Source of the DNA: VMSU01 sp031400755
Lineage (GTDB): Bacteria > Desulfobacterota > Desulfobulbia > Desulfobulbales > VMSU01
NCBI GenBank assembly: GCA_031400755.1
Contig: JANNQL010000048.1
Location: 1 to 11,730, forward strand
Length of the DNA stretch: 11,730 nt
Reading direction: 5' to 3'
Both the position numbers and the translations under genes were made by a program. Under the pieces are notes generated by a model, which was not told where the DNA came from, ran no database searches, and saw only the letters and a list, made by a program, of their open reading frames with translations. Below, piece after piece: positions 1 through 5,980 of the stretch. The stretch's first letter is position 1. Each line of letters opens with the position of its first letter.

Positions 1-252
1 CAGGCGGCATCTTGCCGCCAGGGTCTCAAGAAACTCCTTGCCGGTCATCTTCGACAGCTGATAGTCAAGCATGATGAGGGCCGGCGGCTGGCTGACAATG
101 CGCTCCATGGCCTTCTCTTCATCAGAAAAGAGATCGGTGACATAACCCAGACGGCCAAGATTTTTGCCGATCAGCCGTAGCAGTCCGGCATCATCCTCAA
201 CAACGACAATGGACCCCGTCCCGGTGCCCGCTTTTTTTATGGAATCGGCCAT
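1..252 (-). CDS. Receiver-domain protein, C-terminal part outside the window
   Basis: The 84 visible codons are the N-terminal part of a two-component receiver domain; the gene runs off the left edge. Visible features are a ten-residue polar lead-in, a hydrophobic first strand (SIVVVEDD) whose acidic cluster E19-D20-D21 would bind Mg2+, and the likely phosphoacceptor D63 in LIMLDYQL. The conserved Thr/Ser and Lys of the receiver lie beyond the edge, so the output domain, if any, is unknown: it could be a single-domain regulator, a hybrid kinase or a regulator with a GGDEF, HD-GYP or DNA-binding output. The start at 252 lies 3 bases after the stop codon of the upstream response regulator, with only a weak purine-rich ribosome site. 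It is probably co-transcribed with that regulator and the heme-type kinase and would act in the same phosphorelay. Confidence 0.8.
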   Translation of the reverse strand, partial: MADSIKKAGTGTGSIVVVEDDAGLLRLIGKNLGRLGYVTDLFSDEEKAMERIVSQPPALIMLDYQLSKMTGKEFLETLAARCRL

Positions 253-255
253 TTA

Positions 256-696
256 TTAGCCACCATTGAGTTGCGGGATACTTACCACGGCAAAAAAGAA
301 GCCAAGCTGTTCGACGGTCCGCATGAATTTATCGTATTCAATGGGTTTGGTGATGTAGTTATTGCAGCCCAGCTCGTGGCAACGGGCCACTTCCTTGGGG
401 TCGTCGGTGGTGGTGAGCATGGTCACCGGCAGCTTGCGGAGCTCAGGGTCCTGCTTGATCTGGCGCAGGACCTCAATCCCATCAACCTTGGGCATGCGGA
501 TGTCTAAGAGCAGGAGGTAGGCGACCCCTGGCTGCCGGCAGGGGTCGGTTTTTTGGAAAAGAAAGTCAAGCACCTCCTGGCCGTCCTTAAAATGGACAAT
601 GTCATTGCAAATTTTGGCCCGGCCCAAGTTCTTGCGAATCAGCGTGGCGTGCCCCTCGTCGTCTTCCGCAATGAGTATGACAATTTCTGATTTCAT
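256..696 (-). CDS. Rcp1-like single-domain response regulator
   Basis: This 146-residue protein is essentially one CheY-like receiver domain with no output domain. The acidic pocket is E11-D12-D13, the phosphoacceptor is D65 in LLLLDIRMPKVDG, the switch Thr is around T95-T96 and the conserved Lys is K117 in ITKP. The long loop between helix 2 and strand 3 (roughly residues 44-60) and the extended C-terminus match the Rcp1 type, which partners phytochrome-like histidine kinases and passes phosphate on or acts by protein contact. The kinase gene 61 bases upstream has that DHp type, so it is the likely phosphodonor. The frame is open further upstream into the kinase gene, but I chose the ATG at 696 because the fold begins there (MKSEIVILIAEDD) and a GGAG lies just ahead of it. 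The following receiver gene begins 3 bases after this stop codon. Confidence 0.88.
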   Translation of the reverse strand: MKSEIVILIAEDDEGHATLIRKNLGRAKICNDIVHFKDGQEVLDFLFQKTDPCRQPGVAYLLLLDIRMPKVDGIEVLRQIKQDPELRKLPVTMLTTTDDPKEVARCHELGCNNYITKPIEYDKFMRTVEQLGFFFAVVSIPQLNGG

Positions 697-757
697 CTCC
701 GTGCCTCTTCTTAGTGCCGTGTAATTGTATGACTCAAGTTGAATGCGCCCGAGATCA

Positions 758-2338
758 TCAGGGCTTGGGCAAGGCAACGAAAAACTTGCAATAGTTGCCG
801 GGCTCTGACTCAAGCCAGACCTTGCCGCCCATACGGTCCAGTGCCTTGCGCACAATATTTAAGCCCAAGCCCTGCCCCTCGGTCTCTGGAGTCAACTTAT
901 GGAAGATTTCAAAGATCTTTTCCTGATGGGCCGGGGCAATGCCGATGCCATTGTCTTCAACGCAGTAGATCGTCTGGTCCCTTTCCCCATGGCCGCTAAG
1001 CCTGATGACACTCGGCCGGCTCGGCTCGTGAAATTTTATGGCGTTGCCGAGCAAATTGGCGAAGACCTGGTCGACTTGCACCTGATCGCCACGACAGTTG
1101 GGCAAGGGGCCTATTTCGAGGGCCACCCCGTTTTGCTTTAACAGAAATTCATGGTCGGCAACCACCTGGGCCATGATCTTGTTCATATCCAGGGTTGTTA
1201 TGTTTAGGGCGGACCGGCCCAGGCGGGAGATCCGCAAAAGGCCGCTCAGCAGCAAGTCCATTTTTTTGGCGCTGTTCTGGATGAAGTTGAGGGACAGCGG
1301 AATTTCTTCCTTAACAAGGGCCGCGAGTTGCTTCTTGACCTCGGGTGGGATGTTCTCCTGCTCAAGCACCGCCATAACGGTTTCGAAGTCGCGGCCCAGC
1401 TCCTTGCTGAAGCCCTGGACATTGACCAGCGGCGAGCGCAGGTCGTGGGAGGCGACGTAGAGGATTTGCTCAAGGTCCTTGTTCTTTGAATTCAATTCGA
1501 CATTCATTTGTTTAAGGGACTCCTCGGCCTGGGCCCGCACCTCAATCTCTTCCTCCAGGGACAGGGTCTTTCGCTGGACCAAGGTCCGCAGGCGGGCATT
1601 AAAGAGAAAAAGGACGCCAAGGGTCATGAAACCAACCAGCAAGACCGAAGCAATAATAGCGACGTCAACATATTCACGTCCCAACGGCGAGCGGATAGAG
1701 GTGATGGCCCGGATGTCGCTGATTTTTTCGTTAAAACCACCCTCGCCCGGGTAGCGCTCTTGAAGCTGGGGCGGGGCATCCTGGCGCTTGTCGTGACAGC
1801 GCATGCATTTTTGATTATTTTCCAGGAAGGGAATGGCGACATAGAGCATTTTTTTGCCGTCCACTTCAATAATCTCCCGGTAGGATTTGACGGCCCGATT
1901 TTCATTGAACATCTTGATCAGCTTCTCTTCCAAGGCATCAGCCTTATTGATCGGATTACGCGGGTTATTGGCGGCCATCTTGTAATACAACTCCGGCAGA
2001 CCGGCGGCCTTGCGCTCTTGGTTATAGAAGACATGCTGATTTCTGATGATATAAGAGGAGGAGAGCAGCTCCGGGGCATAGAAGGTGGCCGGGATTTCGC
2101 CATTGGCTTGATACTTGAGATAGGCCGGGATCAGGGTTTGCTGCACATAGTGATGAAAGCCTTTGTGGGACAGGAGCAGGTTGGTAACGTTCTCTTCCGC
2201 TTGCTGGAGGACATAGGCGCGGGAAACGAAATAGGCAAGGGTCCCTGCCGCTGCCATGACCAGGCTGGCGATGGCAATGATTGTAAGGGGCTGTTTTTTG
2301 ACGACACCCGTCTGGATGGGTTTAATTTCCGCTGTCAT
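758..2338 (-). CDS. Membrane histidine kinase with heme-type Tll0287/DUF3365 sensor
   Basis: This 526-residue inner-membrane sensor kinase has two transmembrane segments (about 18-40 and 224-247) flanking an extracytoplasmic sensor of about 180 residues. The sensor resembles the Tll0287-like (DUF3365) family, a PAS-like fold, and near its end carries C178-M-R-C181-H182, the CxxCH signature for covalent c-type heme. A short coiled coil (about 255-295) leads into a DHp helix with H298 in YVASHDLRSPL, the phytochrome-like type. The ATPase domain shows the N box (NLLGNAIKF, 428-436), G1 (EDNGIGI, 461-467) and G2 (GQGLGL, 488-493), and looks active. There is no HAMP domain. By inference it senses redox state or a small ligand such as NO, CO or O2 through heme and phosphorylates the Rcp1-like regulator downstream. 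A GAGG about ten bases before the ATG supports the start at 2338. The family assignment is firm; heme attachment and the signal are inferred. Confidence 0.9.
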   Translation of the reverse strand: MTAEIKPIQTGVVKKQPLTIIAIASLVMAAAGTLAYFVSRAYVLQQAEENVTNLLLSHKGFHHYVQQTLIPAYLKYQANGEIPATFYAPELLSSSYIIRNQHVFYNQERKAAGLPELYYKMAANNPRNPINKADALEEKLIKMFNENRAVKSYREIIEVDGKKMLYVAIPFLENNQKCMRCHDKRQDAPPQLQERYPGEGGFNEKISDIRAITSIRSPLGREYVDVAIIASVLLVGFMTLGVLFLFNARLRTLVQRKTLSLEEEIEVRAQAEESLKQMNVELNSKNKDLEQILYVASHDLRSPLVNVQGFSKELGRDFETVMAVLEQENIPPEVKKQLAALVKEEIPLSLNFIQNSAKKMDLLLSGLLRISRLGRSALNITTLDMNKIMAQVVADHEFLLKQNGVALEIGPLPNCRGDQVQVDQVFANLLGNAIKFHEPSRPSVIRLSGHGERDQTIYCVEDNGIGIAPAHQEKIFEIFHKLTPETEGQGLGLNIVRKALDRMGGKVWLESEPGNYCKFFVALPKP

Positions 2339-2365
2339 GAGAGTGCCTCATACCTAAATATTTGG

Positions 2366-2489
2366 TAACTACTCAGGTTGTTTAGGCTGTAGGTGTTTAG
2401 ACTGTTAGTAACATAAAAACACTAGATATTGGTCGTGTCGGGGCATTTTTTTGCCTAACAGCCTTCAGCCTAACCAACCTGAGCAGTTA
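2366..2489. repeat. Long imperfect inverted repeat (hairpin element A)
   Basis: Two 35-base arms, 2366-2400 and 2455-2489, match in inverted orientation at 29 of 35 positions, separated by 54 bases. The outer end reads TAACTACTCAGG on the left and TAACTGCTCAGG in the complement of the right arm. Inside each arm a TTAGGCTG-like word is followed by a diverged second copy. No flanking target-site duplication is evident. It lies between the peptidase gene and the kinase gene, downstream of the former and upstream of the latter. It looks like a small non-autonomous interspersed element; a role in terminating or insulating transcription is an inference. Confidence 0.75.
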
Positions 2490-2663
2490 ATGTCTGCGAT
2501 CCATTTATCGTCGCACAAAAAAAAGACTCTTGTCAAGGAGAATGGAGGAGGCCCATCTTCATTTTAGATCAAGGGGTAGCTGGGGTGCTTTTAGTGCAGC
2601 GGCGAATACCGGCGGGTGCCGAATGAGCAAAGGTGCGCTGCAAAGCAGGAGATCGGAAGGGGA
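2490..2663. other. Spacer between peptidase and kinase genes, with a structured segment
   Basis: No credible gene is present here. Just past the peptidase stop codon (minus strand) there is a predicted stem: TGCAGCG at 2595-2601 pairs perfectly with CGCTGCA at 2636-2642, and an inner CGGC/GCCG stem sits in the loop. No T-run follows on the minus strand, so it is not a standard intrinsic terminator. An A8 run ends near 2524, and a minus-strand TTGACA at 2536-2531 has no well-spaced -10 box. The promoter of the signalling operon probably lies in 2339-2663, but I cannot place it. Confidence 0.35.
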
Positions 2664-3758
2664 CTAAAGATCGAGAAAAGTCGTGTCGTAATTCAGCACT
2701 TCATGGCCCTGCTCGGTGACCACCGCCATATTTTCAAGTCTGATGCCGCCCCAGCCCTTCAAGTAGATGCCGGGTTCGACGGTGACTACCATGCCGGGGC
2801 GGAGCCGGGCCCGGTTTCGAAAACTGAGCGACGGGGCTTCGTGGACGGCGAGTCCTACGCCATGGCCCAAGGCGTGGCCGAAATGAGCGCCATAGCCAGC
2901 CTCTTTGATAACGCATCGTGCGGCGGCATCAACCGCACGCCCGGAGACACCGGGCCGCAGAGCTTTGATGCCGGCTTGTTGGGCCTGCCGCACCAGTCGA
3001 AACAGGCTGATGGTGCGGGAATCAGGCGTGCCCAGGACAATGGTCCTGGTCATGTCGGAGCAATAGCCGGCCAGGACCAGACCCATGTCGATGATGATCG
3101 GCTCATTTGGGGAAAGGGGGCGGTGGCTTGGCACGGCATGCGGTAGAGCGCCATTGGGGCCGCTGGCGACAATGGTGTCGAAACTGGGGCGTTCGGCCCC
3201 CAGCACACGCATGGCGTTTTCCAGGGCCAGGGCGATTTCGACCTCGGTCTGACCGGGCCTGATCGTCGGATAGATCTGTTGAAAGACCTTTTCATTCAGG
3301 GCGACTGAGCGTTTGATGGCGACCAGTTCTTCCTCATTCTTTATGAGTCGCAAGCGTTCGATCTGACCATCCAAGGCTGTGAGGTCAATGTTGAGCGAAG
3401 TGGTAAGTTTGGCGAGGGCCAGGTACTTGGCGTGCAGGAAATAATTGGCCTCAAAGGCGAGATGCTTGACTGCAAGTTTGCGGAGTACCGTTTTGAGTAA
3501 GGGCAGAAGGCCACGCCGATAGATGAGAATATCAAAACCAGCCCCTTCGCGTTCGGCCTGGAGCTGGTAGCGGGAATCGGTCAACAGCAAGGGGCGACCC
3601 TGCTTAGGGACGAGGAGGAAACCTGAGGATTCGTTGATGTTGTGGTCGATGGCGGTATAGCCACTTAAAAAACGTCGGTTCTCCGGTTGGGAGACAAGCA
3701 GGGCGTCAAGGCTATGGCGGCGGAGAAGGTGCTGCAGGCGATGGAGCGAATCAAGCAT
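2664..3758 (-). CDS. M24B family metallopeptidase (Xaa-Pro aminopeptidase type)
   Basis: This 364-residue cytosolic peptidase would release an N-terminal residue preceding proline, or split Xaa-Pro dipeptides, in peptide turnover. It has the two-domain layout of the family: a creatinase-like N-terminal domain (about 1-130) and a pita-bread catalytic domain (about 140-360). All five expected metal ligands are visible: D224 in IIIDMG, D235 in CSDMTRT, H299 in GHGVGL, E328 in TVEPGIYL and E342 in IRLEN; H306 in AVHEAP is the conserved catalytic His. The length matches the short PepQ/YqhT-like members rather than E. coli PepP (about 440 residues), so aminopeptidase versus prolidase cannot be decided. 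The start at 3758 has a poor ribosome site, but the gene follows the 85-residue gene by 12 bases, so translation is probably coupled. It is the last gene of a three-gene minus-strand operon. Confidence 0.92.
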   Translation of the reverse strand: MLDSLHRLQHLLRRHSLDALLVSQPENRRFLSGYTAIDHNINESSGFLLVPKQGRPLLLTDSRYQLQAEREGAGFDILIYRRGLLPLLKTVLRKLAVKHLAFEANYFLHAKYLALAKLTTSLNIDLTALDGQIERLRLIKNEEELVAIKRSVALNEKVFQQIYPTIRPGQTEVEIALALENAMRVLGAERPSFDTIVASGPNGALPHAVPSHRPLSPNEPIIIDMGLVLAGYCSDMTRTIVLGTPDSRTISLFRLVRQAQQAGIKALRPGVSGRAVDAAARCVIKEAGYGAHFGHALGHGVGLAVHEAPSLSFRNRARLRPGMVVTVEPGIYLKGWGGIRLENMAVVTEQGHEVLNYDTTFLDL

Positions 3759-3770
3759 GGGGGGCCGGAA

Positions 3771-4028
3771 TCAGCAAAAATGGAAAAAGACCTTGACGCC
3801 AAGACGGTTGATCCGGGCATGCAGATTGCGCAGCGAGGCGATGACATCGGCATAGCCGAGATCGACCAGGTAACGATTAGTCTCCGGCAAGGCGGTCAAG
3901 GAACCGAAGGGCAGTTTGTTGCATCTGATTTCAGCCCCTTCGGCGTACCACTCCTTAAATTTTTGCAAGGCCAAGGCCTGATTCTGTGGGTCGGCCTCAG
4001 CGCAGTCTAAGAAAATTTCAATATCCAT
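3771..4028 (-). CDS. Small protein of unknown function (85 residues)
   Basis: I do not recognise this family. The predicted 85-residue protein is soluble, has no signal peptide or membrane segment, and looks like a mixed alpha/beta domain: a first strand (MDIEIFLDC), a helix rich in Ala, Gln and Leu (residues 14-29), a central segment with NKLPFGSLTALPETNRYLV, a helix around 60-74 and a final hydrophobic strand ending FFHFC. It has three cysteines (9, 36 and 85), the last one C-terminal. The start at 4028 is supported by AGAGG about eight bases upstream; the frame continues further upstream without a better start. It begins 11 bases after the 200-residue gene and ends 12 bases before the peptidase gene, so it is very probably a real member of this operon. 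Its regular codon use and tight spacing argue against a spurious frame. Confidence 0.72.
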   Translation of the reverse strand: MDIEIFLDCAEADPQNQALALQKFKEWYAEGAEIRCNKLPFGSLTALPETNRYLVDLGYADVIASLRNLHARINRLGVKVFFHFC

Positions 4029-4039
4029 GATGCATCCTC

Positions 4040-4642
4040 TCAGAAACCAAAAAAAGTGTTGATTGCAGTTTTGTATTGGTCCAGGGCATTCAAGTATTGT
4101 TCGTTCAGCTGGGCTTGGACTCGCTGCCATTCCTCATTGAATTTCGGGTGTTGGCGGGGCGTGATTTTCATCTTCATGCCGGTCTGCTGGGCCATGGATT
4201 GCTCGAGATGGGCCGTCTGCATGGCGAAGGTTTCTTCCAATTGTTTTTCCAATTGCTGGCGGTGCTGGAGGTAACGGCCCAAAATGCTTCTTATCTCACC
4301 TGTCAGGCCAACAAGTTGCTCCATGTTGGCAACGACGCTGGGCATGGCCTTGGCCATTTCCAGAAGACCGTGCAAGGCCCCTTCCCAGGGCTGCCCCTCC
4401 TGACGAGGTAAGACGATATGCCGGAAAAAGGTCCGCAGCAGACCTTGGCAAAACTGGATCGACCCAGCAGGGGAACATTGGCTGAAGGGCGCTGAGAGGT
4501 CAACCGTCTCGCCATTGACCAAAGATGCGCCAAGTTTCATGCCAAGTTGCAGCATATCTTCATTGGCATCGGCAGGCGCCTCGGCGCAAAGTCGGTCGGC
4601 CCGGGCCAGGACCATTTCCAGGGTACTTTTTATTTGTGCCAT
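4040..4642 (-). CDS. Helical protein of unknown function (200 residues)
   Basis: I cannot assign a function. The protein is soluble and probably almost all helical. The opening MAQIKSTLEMVLARADRL resembles the start of uncharacterised deltaproteobacterial proteins I have seen, but I cannot name a family. The middle (about 60-125) is amphipathic helix, and Gln/Glu-rich stretches at about 125-152 and 167-193 have coiled-coil character, ending NTFFGF. There is no signal peptide, membrane span or catalytic motif. The start at 4642 is well supported by AAGGAG five bases upstream. It is the first gene of a three-gene minus-strand operon with the 85-residue gene (11-base gap) and the M24B peptidase, and it faces the divergent dehydrogenase gene across a spacer containing a long hairpin. 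A structural, adaptor or assembly role would fit its composition, but that is a guess. Confidence 0.78.
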   Translation of the reverse strand: MAQIKSTLEMVLARADRLCAEAPADANEDMLQLGMKLGASLVNGETVDLSAPFSQCSPAGSIQFCQGLLRTFFRHIVLPRQEGQPWEGALHGLLEMAKAMPSVVANMEQLVGLTGEIRSILGRYLQHRQQLEKQLEETFAMQTAHLEQSMAQQTGMKMKITPRQHPKFNEEWQRVQAQLNEQYLNALDQYKTAINTFFGF

Positions 4643-4704
4643 ACGATCTCCTTACATAACAGAATTTGAAAATGAGACTTATTCGTCGAATTGATAGGCG
4701 TAAA

Positions 4705-4811
4705 GTAACTATTCAGCAGCGCCGCAGATGCGCGGAATAGGCCTGCGAGCTATAGCAGCGCTATGCGGGCAGGCCTATGACGAAGCAGATGTGGTGCTGC
4801 TGAATAGTTGC
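4705..4811. repeat. Long hairpin element B in the divergent promoter region
   Basis: About 107 bases fold back on themselves almost end to end. The outer arms are GTAACTATTCAGCAGC at 4705-4720 and its near-perfect complement at 4796-4811. The inner arm ATAGGCCTGC at 4737-4746 pairs perfectly with GCAGGCCTAT at 4769-4778, and the tip is ATAGC/GCTAT (4752-4756 and 4760-4764) around a three-base loop. The outer end shares TAACTA-Y-TCAG with element A at 2366, suggesting a common family or mobilising enzyme. No target-site duplication is evident. It sits between two divergent transcription units and could act as an insulator, a terminator or just a passive insertion. Confidence 0.8.
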
Positions 4812-4824
4812 ACGATAGTTAGGC

Positions 4825-4853
4825 TTGTACTCAGAGCGAACATAGGATACATT
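4825..4853 (+). promoter_or_regulatory. Possible sigma-70 promoter for the dehydrogenase-lsrF-dnaG unit
   Basis: TTGTAC (4825-4830) and TACATT (4848-4853) are separated by 17 bases, and each matches four of six consensus positions. It starts just after hairpin B and would give a leader of about 50 bases before the ATG at 4912. The match is modest and other AT-rich stretches between 4850 and 4895 could serve instead, so this is only a candidate. Confidence 0.25.
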
Positions 4854-4911
4854 TTATGGCCGTGTTTCGGCAATGAAATTTTATCGATATACGCTAATTG
4901 GGAGAAATGCC

Positions 4912-5943
4912 ATGCGGGTTGCCATGTATTACAATAATCGTGATATTCGGGTCGAGGAGGTGCCTCGACCGAAAATCGGCCCAGGCGAGTTGTTGGTGAA
5001 GATTTGGGCCAGTGGCATCTGCGGCAGTGATGTCATGGAGTGGTACAGAATCGGCAAGGCCCCCTTGGTCCTGGGGCATGAGATCGCTGGCGAAGTGACG
5101 GAGGTGGGGTCGGGCGTTCGCGGTTTTTCTGAAGGGGACCGGGTGGTGGCGACCCACCATGTCCCGTGCTGCAAATGTCATGAATGTCTGAGCGGCCATG
5201 AAACGGTCTGCGACCTGCTCCTTTCCGGCACCCATTTCGATCCGGGCGGCTTCTGTGAGTATGTGCGATTGGCGCCAGTCAATGTCGAGCGCGGCACCTG
5301 GAAGATCCCCGACCAGGTGAGCTATGAGGCCGCCACCTTTGTCGAGCCCTTGGCCTGTGTGCTGCGGGGCCAGCGCACCGCCGGACTTAAGGCCGGGGCC
5401 AGCGTCCTGGTGCTCGGCAGCGGCATATCGGGGCTGCTCCATGTCCACCTGGCCTCGGTCAGCGGCGCTGGCTTTATTGCGGCGACTGATTTGACTGACT
5501 ATCGACTGCAGGCAGCCCGGCGCTTTGGGGCAAACGCTGCCTACCGTGCCGATCAGGACGTGGCGGCCCAGTTCAAGCAGGACAATCAGGGGCGGGGGGC
5601 GGATTTGGTGATTGTCTGCGCCAGCGCCAAAGCCGCCTTTCAACAGGCCCTGGCAGCAGTGGCTCGGGGCGGCACCATCCTGTTCTTTGCGCCGACGGCG
5701 GCAGGCGAGACCCTGCCGCTGTCGGTAAACGACCTCTTCTGGCGGCGGGATCTGACCATCACCACCACCTATGCCGGGGCCCCGACTGATTGTGTCGCTG
5801 CCCTGCAATTGATCGCCAGCGGCAGGGTCCGGGTGGAAGAGATGATCACCCACCGTTTTGGTCTGGCCGATACCGTTGCCGGGTCGATACTGGTGGCCGA
5901 GGGCCGGGAGTCGATCAAGGTTATCATCAAGCCCCAGGAGTGA
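4912..5943 (+). CDS. Zinc-dependent medium-chain alcohol/polyol dehydrogenase
   Basis: This 343-residue cytosolic oxidoreductase belongs to the medium-chain dehydrogenase superfamily, closest in appearance to the sorbitol/threonine dehydrogenase group. Catalytic zinc ligands are C37 (GICGSD), H56-E57 (GHE) and E145 (FVEPLAC). The structural zinc site is complete: C86, C89, C92 and C100. The Rossmann fold has GSGISG at 169-174, and D193 at the end of the second strand favours NAD over NADP. The substrate cannot be read from sequence; the neighbouring LsrF-like aldolase 37 bases downstream suggests a sugar-, polyol- or ketol-phosphate route. I chose the ATG at 4912 because GGGAGA precedes it and the family fold starts there (MRVAMYY); a start at 4873 would add 13 residues and lacks a ribosome site. 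It is the first gene of the plus-strand operon leading into dnaG-rpoD. Confidence 0.9.
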   Translation: MRVAMYYNNRDIRVEEVPRPKIGPGELLVKIWASGICGSDVMEWYRIGKAPLVLGHEIAGEVTEVGSGVRGFSEGDRVVATHHVPCCKCHECLSGHETVCDLLLSGTHFDPGGFCEYVRLAPVNVERGTWKIPDQVSYEAATFVEPLACVLRGQRTAGLKAGASVLVLGSGISGLLHVHLASVSGAGFIAATDLTDYRLQAARRFGANAAYRADQDVAAQFKQDNQGRGADLVIVCASAKAAFQQALAAVARGGTILFFAPTAAGETLPLSVNDLFWRRDLTITTTYAGAPTDCVAALQLIASGRVRVEEMITHRFGLADTVAGSILVAEGRESIKVIIKPQE

Positions 5944-5980
5944 TGGCTTACTTTACTTAACAGATTACAAGGAGGACAGG

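Noticed and set aside
697..855. Longer N-terminus for the Rcp1-like regulator
   Set aside because: The open frame continues upstream into the kinase gene, but the receiver fold begins at the ATG at 696, which has a GGAG before it.
1508..2368. 286-codon open frame on the plus strand
   Set aside because: It lies antisense to the histidine kinase gene, whose domains are fully recognisable. The translation shows no family features and reflects the codon bias of the real gene.
2508..2536. Minus-strand promoter for the signalling operon
   Set aside because: TTGACA at 2536-2531 is perfect, but no acceptable -10 box lies 16-18 bases away; the nearest candidate, GATAAA, is 21 bases off.
2616..3146. 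176-codon open frame on the plus strand
   Set aside because: It is antisense to the M24B catalytic domain, where all metal ligands are read on the other strand.
2366..4811. CRISPR array or direct-repeat array
   Set aside because: The repeated sequences are inverted pairs with different bodies, not regularly spaced direct repeats, and no cas gene is present.
4873..4911. Earlier ATG for the dehydrogenase
   Set aside because: It adds 13 residues not typical of the family and lacks a ribosome site, whereas ATG 4912 has GGGAGA just upstream.
4894..5853. 319-codon open frame on the minus strand
   Set aside because: It is antisense to the zinc dehydrogenase, which has all its zinc ligands and a ribosome site. 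The antisense product has no recognisable domain.
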